Below are positions 35,230-42,523 of a DNA stretch of 64,000 nucleotides, piece by piece. The notes beneath the pieces were generated by a model, which saw only the letters and a list, made by a program, of their open reading frames with translations, was not told the DNA's origin and did no database searches. Position numbers and translations under genes: made by a program. The stretch's first letter is position 1. The number at the start of each line of letters is the position of its first letter. Source of the stretch: Thiobacillus sp. UBA3361 (GTDB taxonomy: Bacteria > Pseudomonadota > Gammaproteobacteria > Burkholderiales > Thiobacillaceae); assembly GCA_002360535.1 (NCBI GenBank), contig DEQR01000064.1, positions 78,074 to 142,073 of the forward strand, read 5' to 3'.

Positions 35230-36645
35230 ATGAAACTGCATCCCGTCATTCTCTCCGGCGGCTCGGGGACACGCCTCTGGCCCCTGTCCCGCGCCGCCCT
35301 GCCCAAGCAGCTGCTGCCCCTGGCCTCGACGCGCACCATGTTGCAGGACACCGTCCTGCGCCTGCACGGCCTGGCAGAGGTTCAGCCGCCGCTGATCGTC
35401 TGCAACAATGAGCACCGTTTCCTGATCGCCGAGCAGATGCGCGAGATCCAGGTGACGCCGCAGGGCATCTACCTGGAGCCCATGGGCCGCAACACGGCCC
35501 CCGCCGCAGCGGTGGCCGCCCTGGTGCTGAGCCGCCAGGAAGCCGATGCCGTGATGCTGCTGCTGCCCGCCGACCACCTGATCGCCGACGTGCCGGCCTT
35601 TCACGCCGCCATCGGCGAGGGTGTGAAGGCGGTGGCCAAAGGTCGGCTGGTGACCTTCGGTATCGTCCCCGACTCGCCCCACACCGGCTACGGCTACATC
35701 CAGCAGGGCAAGGGCCTCAAGGGCACCCGCGCGCGGCAGGTGGCGCGCTTCGTGGAGAAGCCCAACCGCAAGACGGCCGAACAGTTCCTCGCCGGTGGCG
35801 ACTATTTCTGGAACAGCGGCATGTTCCTGTTCTCCGCGCGCCAGTTCCTGGACGAACTCGCCGGCCTGCGCCCGGACATCCTCGCCGCCTGCGAGCGGGC
35901 GCTGGACAGCGGCGCGCATGACCTGGACTTCTGCCGTCTGGACAGGGATGCCTTCGAGTCCTGCCCCTCCGATTCCATCGACTACGCGGTCATGGAGCGC
36001 ACCCGCGACGCCGCCGTCGTGCCCGCGGACATCGGCTGGAACGACATCGGCGCCTGGTCCGCCCTGTGGGACGTGGCGGAAAAGGATACGAACGGCAACG
36101 CCGTGCGCGGCGACGTCTATCTCGACGGGGTCTCGGACAGTTATGTGCGCGCCGAGTCGCGCATGGTGGCGGCCATCGGCGTGCGCGACCTGCTGGTCGT
36201 GGAAACCGCCGACGCGGTGCTGGTGGCGGACAAGGCCCGCGCCCAGGACGTGAAGAAGGTGGTCGATCACCTGAAGGCCAACGGCCGCAGCGAGCACGAG
36301 TTCCACACCCGCGTCTATCGGCCCTGGGGATGGTACGAGGGCATCGACGCCGGCGAGCGCTTCCAGGTCAAGCGCATCATGGTCAAGCCGGGTGCGAAGC
36401 TCTCCCTGCAAAAGCATCACCACCGCGCCGAACATTGGGTTGTGGTGTCCGGCACCGCCCGGGTGACCTGCGATGGCGAAGAACTGCTGCTGGCGGAGAA
36501 CCAGTCCACCTACATCCCCCTGGGCACCACCCACCGGCTGGAGAACCCGGGCAAGATTCCGCTGCACATGATCGAGGTGCAATCCGGCAGCTATCTGGGC
36601 GAGGACGACATCGTGCGTTTCGAAGACCTCTACCGGCGGGACTGA
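35230..36645 (+). CDS. manC: Bifunctional mannose-1-phosphate guanylyltransferase / mannose-6-phosphate isomerase
   Basis: 471-residue enzyme of the ManC/AlgA/CpsB type producing GDP-mannose. The N-terminal pyrophosphorylase part has LSGGSGTRLWPLSR and FVEKPNRKTAEQ, plus the sugar site WNSGMFLF. The C-terminal cupin phosphomannose isomerase part (about 355-465) has KPGAKLSLQKHHHRAEHW and IPLGTTHRLENPG. Length is typical (about 470-480). The SD is modest. The order rfbBACD then manC suggests a surface polysaccharide containing rhamnose and a GDP-mannose-derived sugar. Confidence 0.94.
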   Translation: MKLHPVILSGGSGTRLWPLSRAALPKQLLPLASTRTMLQDTVLRLHGLAEVQPPLIVCNNEHRFLIAEQMREIQVTPQGIYLEPMGRNTAPAAAVAALVLSRQEADAVMLLLPADHLIADVPAFHAAIGEGVKAVAKGRLVTFGIVPDSPHTGYGYIQQGKGLKGTRARQVARFVEKPNRKTAEQFLAGGDYFWNSGMFLFSARQFLDELAGLRPDILAACERALDSGAHDLDFCRLDRDAFESCPSDSIDYAVMERTRDAAVVPADIGWNDIGAWSALWDVAEKDTNGNAVRGDVYLDGVSDSYVRAESRMVAAIGVRDLLVVETADAVLVADKARAQDVKKVVDHLKANGRSEHEFHTRVYRPWGWYEGIDAGERFQVKRIMVKPGAKLSLQKHHHRAEHWVVVSGTARVTCDGEELLLAENQSTYIPLGTTHRLENPGKIPLHMIEVQSGSYLGEDDIVRFEDLYRRD

Positions 36646-36651
36646 GCGGCA

Positions 36652-36855
36652 TTGGGTAAGCGTGTCTCCGGTCCGCCGCGCCGACCCCGCAACCCGGTGG
36701 TCAAGGCGGTGCGTACCCCCCTATATCGGCAGCGGGTGGTGCCGGACAAGCGCGGCCGCCCGCCGGAACGCGGGGAGATCGAACAGCGGCTCGAAGAGGA
36801 GCGGAACGGGGAAGAGCGGGCGAATGACGATGGAGAGGACGGCACGGACGTATAA
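36652..36855 (+). CDS. Possible alternative ribosome-rescue factor (ArfA-like)
   Basis: 67-residue ORF beginning with TTG. Its middle, NPVVKAVRTPLYRQRVVPDKRG, resembles the ArfA core in which a small basic peptide with PLFRQRV binds the stalled ribosome and recruits RF2. The expected Lys/Gly-rich tail (KGKGSY) is replaced by an acidic stretch rich in Glu and Asp. It starts 6 bp after manC with no clear SD. An internal GTG at 36697 is an alternative start. The stop codon lies inside the perfect -10 box for rnr. Assignment is tentative and based on a short motif. Confidence 0.45.
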   Translation: MGKRVSGPPRRPRNPVVKAVRTPLYRQRVVPDKRGRPPERGEIEQRLEEERNGEERANDDGEDGTDV

Positions 36856-36856
36856 T
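36851..36856 (+). promoter_or_regulatory. Candidate -10 box upstream of rnr
   Basis: Perfect TATAAT with no good -35 at 16-18 bp. If used, the rnr transcript starts near 36863 and its roughly 200-nt leader would run antisense through the whole tRNA-Leu gene and its terminator. Confidence 0.4.
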
Positions 36857-36908
36857 CCGGGCCATGTCGCAATCAGGACCCATCCAGCCGCGCCCTCTCC
36901 GGAAACGC

Positions 36909-36930
36909 AAAAGCCGGCTCGCGCCGGCTT
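36909..36930 (-). terminator. Terminator of tRNA-Leu
   Basis: On the minus strand an 8-bp stem (AAGCCGGC / GCCGGCTT, loop GCGA) is followed by a short T run (TTTT including stem bases). It lies 14 bp beyond the tRNA CCA end. Confidence 0.7.
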
Positions 36931-36943
36931 CGTCATTTCTGTC

Positions 36944-37030
36944 TGGTGCCCAGGAGAGGACTCGAACCTCCACACCGTTGCCGGCGCTAGGACCTGAACC
37001 TAGTGCGTCTACCAATTCCGCCACCTGGGC
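36944..37030 (-). tRNA. tRNA-Leu (anticodon CAG)
   Basis: 87-nt class II tRNA with encoded CCA. The acceptor stem is GCCCAGG / CCTGGGC. The D-arm is TGGCGGAATTGGTAGACGC. The anticodon stem CTAGG / CCTAG closes loop TTCAGGT, placing CAG at 34-36. A long variable arm follows and the T-loop is GTTCGAGTC. It decodes CUG, a dominant Leu codon in this GC-rich sequence. Confidence 0.97.
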
Positions 37031-37043
37031 ACAGAAGGCGCGC

Positions 37044-37073
37044 ATTCTAACGATCGGCTGAAATCCATGTCAA
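37044..37073 (-). promoter_or_regulatory. tRNA-Leu promoter overlapping the rnr start codon
   Basis: On the minus strand a perfect -35 TTGACA (37073-37068) and TAGAAT (37049-37044, five of six) are 18 bp apart. A GC-rich discriminator GCGCGCC follows, as in stringently controlled stable-RNA promoters. The -35 overlaps the ATG of rnr at 37067-37069. Confidence 0.75.
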
Positions 37074-39661
37074 CGAAAAAATCCTCCAAGAAGCCCTCCG
37101 CACACGGCCAGCAGGCCTTGCGCTGGCAAGACCCGCACCTCGCCCGCGAACGGGAGAAATACGGCCAGCCACTGCCCAGCCGCGAGTACCTGCTACAGCT
37201 GGTGGAGGCCGAGGGTGGTCCGCTGCCCATGGAGGAACTGGCCTTTCGCCTGAATATCGAGGAAGGGGAGCGGGATGCCTTCCGCCGCCGCCTGGAGGCC
37301 ATGCAGCGCGACGGCCAGCTGGTCATCAACCGCCGTCAGGCCCTCTGCCTACCGGACAAGATCGAGCTGAAGGCGGGCCGTGTGGAGGGCCACCCCGACG
37401 GCTTCGGTTTCTTCATCCCAGACGACCGTTCCGGCGACATGTTCCTGTCCGAGCGGGAGATGCGCGCCGTGCTGCACGGCGACCGTGTCATGGTCCGCGA
37501 AGTGGGGGTCGATCGGCGCGGCCGCAAGGAGGGCAAGATCGTCGAGGTGCTGGAGCGTGCCAATGCCCGGCTGGTGGGACGCTTCCATGAAGAAAAGGGC
37601 CTCCGATGGGTGGCCGCCGAGCAGCGGCGGATCAGCCGCGACATCCTGGTTCCTGCGGGTTCCGAGGGCGGAGCCCGGCCGGGGCAGGTGGTGATGGTCG
37701 AACTGGTGGAGCAACCGACCAAGCACACCCCGCCCGCCGGCCGTATCGCCGAGATTCTCGGCGATTACGCCGATCCGGGCATGGAGATCGAGATTGCCCT
37801 GCGCAAGCACAACCTGCCGTTCGAGTTCCCGCCAGCGGTGGAGGCGCAGGCGAAGAAGCTGCCCAAGACGGTGCGCAAGGCCGACCTGGGCGCGGATCGC
37901 GAGGACGTGCGCGATCTGCCGCTGGTGACCATCGACGGCGAGGACGCGCGCGACTTCGACGATGCCGTCTTCTGCCGCCCCGAGGGGCGTGGTTTCCGGC
38001 TGTGGGTGGCGATCGCCGACGTGTCCCATTACGTGAAGCCCGGTTCCGCCCTCGATCTGGAGGCCTCCGGGCGCGGCAACTCGGTCTATTTCCCGCGCCG
38101 GGTCATCCCCATGTTGCCGGAGGCGCTGTCCAACGGCCTGTGTTCCCTGAACCCCCAGGTGGACCGCCTGTGCATGGTGTGCGAAATGGTGGTGACCAAC
38201 CTGGGCAACATCAGGGAGTTCCGTTTCTATCCCGCGGTAATGCACTCCAAGGCGCGCCTGACCTACAACCAGGTGTGGAGCTGGCTGTCCGGCGAGGCCC
38301 GGCTGCCCGAGGAGCAGGCCGCGCTGCTGCCGCATCTGAAGGACCTGTACAAGCTGTTCAAGGTGTTGCTGAAGGCGCGCGGCAAGCGCGGCGCCATCGA
38401 CTTCGACACCGTGGAGACCAAGATACTGTTCAACGACCAGGACAAGATCGAGCGCATCGTTCCCACCACCCGCAACGACGCGCACCGGGTGATCGAGGAG
38501 TGCATGCTGGCGGCCAACGTGTGTGCTTCGGAGTTCCTGCAAAAGCACAAGCACCCCGCCCTGTACCGTGTCCATGAAGGCCCGACGCCCCAGAAGCTGG
38601 AGGCCCTGCACGAATTCCTGGCCGAATTCGGTCTGCACCTCTCGGGTGGCGACGAGCCGCATGCCAAGGACTACGGCGAGCTGATCGAGAAGATCAAGCC
38701 GCGCCCGGACGTGCAATTGCTGCAGACGGTCATGCTCCGTTCCCTTCAGCAGGCCGTCTATAGCCCCGACAACGTCGGTCACTTCGGCCTGGCCTACGAG
38801 ACCTATACCCACTTCACCTCGCCCATCCGCCGCTATCCCGACCTGCTGGTGCACCGGGCCATCAAGGCGGTGCTCAAGGGCGACAGCTATACGCCGGGCG
38901 ACTGGGACGCGGCCGGTGGCCATTGCTCAATGACCGAGCGGCGCGCAGACGATGCCACCCGCGACGTGGTCAACTGGCTGAAGTGCTACTACATGCAGGA
39001 CAAACTGGGCGAGGAGTACGACGGCGTCATCAGCGCGGTGGTCAGCTTCGGCGTCTTCGTCGCCCTGAACGACGTGTTCGTCGAGGGACTGGTGCATGTC
39101 TCCGACCTGGGCAAGGACTACTTCCACTTCGATTCTGCCCGCCACTGGATGCTCGGTGAGCGCACCGGCAAGCGTTTCCGCCTGGGCGACAAGGTGCGCG
39201 TGAAAGTGGCGCGCGTCGATCTGGAGACCACCCGCATCGACTTCGTTCTGGCCGAAGCGGCGGAGGAGGGTTTCAAATTCATGCCGCCGATCCAGGAACG
39301 TCCGGCGCAACCCCCCGTGAAGCCACGCGGCGGTGGGCCCAGGGCCGAGGCCAAACCGGTGGCGAAGGCCGATGCTGGGGGGCGCCGGGGCAAGCGAGGC
39401 GGCAAGCCGGCCCAGCCTGCTAAAGCCGCCCCGCCCGCGCGGCCCGCCAAGGTCGAGACCAAGCCATCCCCCCCACCCGCCGCCGCGAAGCCGAAACAAC
39501 CGCACCCGGCCAAACAGGCCAAACAGGGCCAACAGCAATCGCGACCAGCCAAGGCCTCGCCCGTCGCGCAGGTGGTCCAGCCCAAGGCGGCGCGCAAGTC
39601 CGCCGGTTCCGCTACCGCCGCTCTGATGGCGAAGGCGCGCAAGAAGACCAGGGTGAAATGA
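37067..39661 (+). CDS. rnr: Ribonuclease R
   Basis: 864-residue 3'-5' exoribonuclease that degrades structured RNA. Order: N-terminal winged-helix region (about 30-95), two cold-shock domains (about 100-260), the RNB catalytic domain with acidic cluster DGEDARDFDDAV at about 289-300 and HFTSPIRRYPDL, and an S1 domain (about 650-735, YDGVISAVVSFGVFV). A Lys/Ala/Pro-rich tail of about 120 residues follows. The start has no clear SD. It overlaps a duplicated start of the next gene by ATGA. Confidence 0.96.
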   Translation: MSTKKSSKKPSAHGQQALRWQDPHLAREREKYGQPLPSREYLLQLVEAEGGPLPMEELAFRLNIEEGERDAFRRRLEAMQRDGQLVINRRQALCLPDKIELKAGRVEGHPDGFGFFIPDDRSGDMFLSEREMRAVLHGDRVMVREVGVDRRGRKEGKIVEVLERANARLVGRFHEEKGLRWVAAEQRRISRDILVPAGSEGGARPGQVVMVELVEQPTKHTPPAGRIAEILGDYADPGMEIEIALRKHNLPFEFPPAVEAQAKKLPKTVRKADLGADREDVRDLPLVTIDGEDARDFDDAVFCRPEGRGFRLWVAIADVSHYVKPGSALDLEASGRGNSVYFPRRVIPMLPEALSNGLCSLNPQVDRLCMVCEMVVTNLGNIREFRFYPAVMHSKARLTYNQVWSWLSGEARLPEEQAALLPHLKDLYKLFKVLLKARGKRGAIDFDTVETKILFNDQDKIERIVPTTRNDAHRVIEECMLAANVCASEFLQKHKHPALYRVHEGPTPQKLEALHEFLAEFGLHLSGGDEPHAKDYGELIEKIKPRPDVQLLQTVMLRSLQQAVYSPDNVGHFGLAYETYTHFTSPIRRYPDLLVHRAIKAVLKGDSYTPGDWDAAGGHCSMTERRADDATRDVVNWLKCYYMQDKLGEEYDGVISAVVSFGVFVALNDVFVEGLVHVSDLGKDYFHFDSARHWMLGERTGKRFRLGDKVRVKVARVDLETTRIDFVLAEAAEEGFKFMPPIQERPAQPPVKPRGGGPRAEAKPVAKADAGGRRGKRGGKPAQPAKAAPPARPAKVETKPSPPPAAAKPKQPHPAKQAKQGQQQSRPAKASPVAQVVQPKAARKSAGSATAALMAKARKKTRVK

Positions 39662-39687
39662 GCCAGCGAACCTTCATCCACGGTTTT
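39658..39687 (+). repeat. Direct repeat copy 1 (rlmB start duplication)
   Basis: 30 bp matching 39795-39824 at 29 of 30 positions; the two copies are 107 bp apart. This looks like a segmental duplication or insertion at the rnr-rlmB junction. Confidence 0.9.
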
Positions 39688-39798
39688 GGCTTCGGCCGCT
39701 CACTGCGTTCGCTTGACTTGCCTGACGGCAAGTCAGCCTGCGCCGAAACTTGTCGGGGTTCGACGGGTGAGGCCTTGCGAGAGGGCAAGCAGGGATGA
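39658..39798 (+). CDS. 46-residue micro-ORF formed by a duplicated rlmB 5' end
   Basis: ATG 39658 overlaps the rnr stop as ATGA. Its first ten codons duplicate the rlmB start with one base change (MSQRTFIHGF against MSQRTFIYGF). The frame then runs through unrelated sequence with a hairpin at 39714-39735 (tgacttgcc / ggcaagtca) and stops in TGA at 39796-39798, again overlapping the true rlmB ATG. The peptide is unlikely to have RlmB function but could carry ribosomes from rnr to rlmB. Confidence 0.5.
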   Translation: MSQRTFIHGFGFGRSLRSLDLPDGKSACAETCRGSTGEALREGKQG

Positions 39799-40538
39799 GC
39801 CAGCGAACCTTCATCTACGGTTTTCACGCCGTGCTGTCGCGCTTGCGCCACCATCCGCAAAGCATCCAGGTCATTTATCTGGACGAATCCCGCCGCGACA
39901 AACGCGCCCGCGATGTGCTTCGCGTCGCCGAAGAAAAGAACGTGAGGGTCATCCTCAGCGAGGCGGCGCGGGTGGACGACATGGCCGGCGGCAAGTCGCA
40001 GGGCGTGGCGGCGCTGGCCGAGCCCGTCAAGCTGGCCCGCGATCTGGACGAGGTCCTGGAGGATCTGCAGGAACCCGCCCTCTTGCTGGTGCTGGACGGG
40101 GTGACCGACCCGCACAACCTGGGCGCATGCCTGCGCAGCGCCGATGCCTTCGGCGCTCATGCCGTCCTGGCCCCCAAGGACCGGGCCGCCGGCCTCAACG
40201 CCACGGCCGTCAAGGCCAGCAGCGGCGCGGCGGATACCGTGCCCTACTTAGCCGTGACCAACCTGGCGCGTAGCCTGCGCGAGTTGAAGGACCGCGGTCT
40301 GCTGGTGGTGGGCAGCGACCAGGAAGGCAGTCTGCCGGTCTCGGCGGCGGACTTCAGCGTGCCGGCGGCCATCGTCCTGGGCGCCGAGGGCACCGGCCTG
40401 CGCCGCTTGACCCGCGAGCATTGCGACCTGCTGGTGCGCATCCCCATGTATGGCCAGGTGGAAAGCCTGAACGTCTCGGTGTCGGCCGGGGTTTGCCTGT
40501 ACGAGGCCAGGCGGCAACGCGCCAAGGCCGAGGTTTAG
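39795..40538 (+). CDS. rlmB: 23S rRNA (guanosine-2'-O-)-methyltransferase RlmB
   Basis: 247-residue SpoU-family enzyme that methylates G2251 of 23S rRNA. An N-terminal substrate-binding domain (about 1-75) starts TFIYGFHAVLSRL. The SPOUT knot domain has LVLDGVTDPHNLGACLRSADAFG, VLGAEGTGLRRL and IPMYGQVESLNVSVSAGVCLYEA. The position after rnr is conserved. ATG 39795 is shared with the stop of the micro-ORF upstream. Confidence 0.97.
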   Translation: MSQRTFIYGFHAVLSRLRHHPQSIQVIYLDESRRDKRARDVLRVAEEKNVRVILSEAARVDDMAGGKSQGVAALAEPVKLARDLDEVLEDLQEPALLLVLDGVTDPHNLGACLRSADAFGAHAVLAPKDRAAGLNATAVKASSGAADTVPYLAVTNLARSLRELKDRGLLVVGSDQEGSLPVSAADFSVPAAIVLGAEGTGLRRLTREHCDLLVRIPMYGQVESLNVSVSAGVCLYEARRQRAKAEV

Positions 40539-40545
40539 GACGGCC

Positions 40546-41100
40546 ATGACCGACAACCGTATCCGTGAGGCCTGGGCCGTATTCAACCGCAGCGAATTGC
40601 TACACGGCCAGGGGGAAGTTGAACGGGTTCTGGATCGCTTGGCGGATCAGATCACCAATGCCCTGGCCGATCGCTTCCCCGTGGCCTTGTGCGTCATGGG
40701 CGGCGCCGTCGTGTTCGCCGGTAAATTGCTGCCCCGCCTGGGCTTCCCCCTCGAGTTCGATTACCTGCACGCCACCCGCTACCGCGACGGTACGCGCGGT
40801 GGCGAGATCGAGTGGGCCATGCTGCCGCGCAAATCCCTGGAGGGGCGCGATGTGCTGCTCCTCGACGACATACTGGACGAAGGCCACACCCTGGCCGCGG
40901 CCAGCCGGAAGCTGCTGGAACTGGGTGCCGCGCGTGTCCATATCGCCGTGCTGGCCGACAAGTGCCTGAGCGGGAGCAAGCCCATCCGCGCCGATTTTGT
41001 CGGCTTCAGCCTGCCGAACCGCTATGTGTTCGGCATGGGCATGGACGCCTACGGACTGTGGCGCAACCTGTCCGGCATTTACGCATTGAAGGAGGATTGA
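40546..41100 (+). CDS. hpt: Hypoxanthine-guanine phosphoribosyltransferase
   Basis: 184-residue type I PRTase that converts hypoxanthine and PRPP to IMP. The PRPP-binding motif VLLLDDILDEGHTLAA is near residue 105-120. A flexible-loop region precedes it, and the purine-recognition segment VGFSLPNRYVFGMGMD is near the C-terminus. It lies 7 bp after rlmB and is followed after 2 bp by a purine nucleoside phosphorylase that yields its substrate. Confidence 0.92.
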   Translation: MTDNRIREAWAVFNRSELLHGQGEVERVLDRLADQITNALADRFPVALCVMGGAVVFAGKLLPRLGFPLEFDYLHATRYRDGTRGGEIEWAMLPRKSLEGRDVLLLDDILDEGHTLAAASRKLLELGAARVHIAVLADKCLSGSKPIRADFVGFSLPNRYVFGMGMDAYGLWRNLSGIYALKED

Positions 41101-41102
41101 AC

Positions 41103-41888
41103 TTGCTGGCGATCATCGGCGGTTCCGGACTGACCAAGCTCGAAGGCCTGCACATCACCCATCGTCAGGTGATCCGCACGCCCTACGGAGAACCCTCCGG
41201 CGCCCTGACCTTCGGTGAGCTGGACAGCCACCCGGTGGTGTTCCTCGCCCGGCACGGCTACGGACACACCATTCCGCCCCACCTGGTCAACTACCGGGCC
41301 AACATCTGGGCCCTGCACGCGCAGAGGGTCACGCACGTGGTCTCGGTGGCCACCGTCGGCGGCATCCATCCCGACCTGACCCCCGGCCGCCTGGCGGTGC
41401 CCGACCAGATCATCGACTACACCCATGGCCGGGAAGGCAATTTCGCCCAGTTCGGCGAGGGGCCAGTCACCCACCTGGATTACACCTGGCCCTATTGCCA
41501 GGCGATGCGGGAGCGGTGCATGGCGGCCTTGGAAAACGCGGGCGAGGATTACCTGCCGGGTGGCACCTATGCCACGGTGCAGGGGCCGCGCCTGGAGACC
41601 AAGGCGGAGATCGACCGCCTGGAGCGGGACGGTGCCCACATGGTGGGCATGACCGGCATGCCCGAGGCCTATCTGGCGCGCGAGATCGGACTTTGTTACG
41701 CGGCCATCGCGGTATGCGTGAACTGGGCCGCGGGCCGCGGCGACAGTGACGCAGGCATCTCCGCCGAGGGCATCGAGACCATGCTGGGCCAGGTCATGGG
41801 CCGGGCGCGCAAGGTGCTCACCCACCTGGCCTGCATGACCTACGGTGATGCCATCGGCACTACACCGGGCGGTGCCTGCGATATCTGA
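41103..41888 (+). CDS. S-methyl-5'-thioinosine phosphorylase (MTAP/PNP family)
   Basis: 261-residue phosphorylase. The phosphate site is IIGGSGLTKLEG at the N-terminus, with RHGYGHTIPPHLVNYRAN and VQGPRLETKAEI and the Met-containing MVGMTGMPEAYLARE. It most resembles the PA3004-type enzyme that splits 5'-methylthioinosine into hypoxanthine and methylthioribose-1-phosphate. Pairing with hpt supports a 6-oxopurine substrate over adenosine. The start is TTG 41103 with GGAGGA 6 bp upstream; no ATG fits. Confidence 0.85.
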   Translation: MLAIIGGSGLTKLEGLHITHRQVIRTPYGEPSGALTFGELDSHPVVFLARHGYGHTIPPHLVNYRANIWALHAQRVTHVVSVATVGGIHPDLTPGRLAVPDQIIDYTHGREGNFAQFGEGPVTHLDYTWPYCQAMRERCMAALENAGEDYLPGGTYATVQGPRLETKAEIDRLERDGAHMVGMTGMPEAYLAREIGLCYAAIAVCVNWAAGRGDSDAGISAEGIETMLGQVMGRARKVLTHLACMTYGDAIGTTPGGACDI

Positions 41889-42404
41889 ATGGCGGTCCGC
41901 GACCTCCTGAAAATGGGCGACCCGCGCCTGCTGCGGCTGGCGCGGCCGGTGGAGCGATTCGACACGCCGGAACTGCACGGACTGGTGGCGGACCTGCTGG
42001 ACACCATGCACGCCAACGACGGCGCCGGCCTGGCCGCGCCCCAGATCGGCGTCGATCTGCGGGTCGTGGTCTTCCAGGTGGAAAACAACCCCCGCTATCC
42101 GGACGCGGAACCGGTGCCGCTGACCGTGCTGATCAACCCGGAACTGACTGCCTTGGACCCGGCGTTGGAGGAGGGCTGGGAAGGCTGCCTGTCGGTGCCC
42201 GGCCTGCGTGGCCTGGTGCCGCGCCATCGGGCTCTCCGCTACCGCGGGCGTGACGCCTTCGGCGCGCCCATCGACCGTACCGTCGGCGGTTTCCATGCCC
42301 GCGTGGTGCAGCACGAGACCGATCACCTGCTCGGTATCCTCTATCCCATGCGCATGCGTGACATGAGCCGGTTCGGGTTCGTGGACGCACTCCCTGTGGC
42401 CTAG
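41889..42404 (+). CDS. def: Peptide deformylase
   Basis: 171-residue metalloprotease removing the N-formyl group from nascent proteins. All three motifs are present: GAGLAAPQIG near residue 46, EGCLSVPG near 99 with the metal Cys, and QHETDHLLG near 142 with HExxH-type ligands. It starts at the base after the preceding stop. It probably is a second copy beside the usual def-fmt pair, since fmt is absent here. Confidence 0.95.
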   Translation: MAVRDLLKMGDPRLLRLARPVERFDTPELHGLVADLLDTMHANDGAGLAAPQIGVDLRVVVFQVENNPRYPDAEPVPLTVLINPELTALDPALEEGWEGCLSVPGLRGLVPRHRALRYRGRDAFGAPIDRTVGGFHARVVQHETDHLLGILYPMRMRDMSRFGFVDALPVA

Positions 42405-42417
42405 TACAAAAATACCG

Positions 42418-42444
42418 TCAAGTTTTTTCCCGCCATGTCGAAGT
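42418..42444 (+). promoter_or_regulatory. Sigma-28-like promoter of the first flagellin gene
   Basis: TCAAGTTT (seven of eight to TAAAGTTT), 11 bp, then GTCGAAGT (partial match to GCCGATAA). The 11-bp spacing is that of FliA promoters. It lies about 80 bp before the flagellin start. Confidence 0.6.
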
Positions 42445-42523
42445 TCGGGTTGAGACCGGCATTCCCCGCCGGAATCCGTGGGAAGAATTCCCTCGCCTCT
42501 GAATCCAGAACAGGAGCTTCATC

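Noticed and set aside
36864..37061. 65-codon plus-strand frame across the tRNA-Leu gene
   Set aside because: It reads the antisense of a tRNA (the TRTSTPLPALGPEPSAS type of peptide), a well-known spurious prediction.
42405..42523. Sigma-54 promoter for flagellin copy 1
   Set aside because: No GG-N10-GC element with a TGGCAC/TTGC context is present; the sigma-28-like element is the better candidate.
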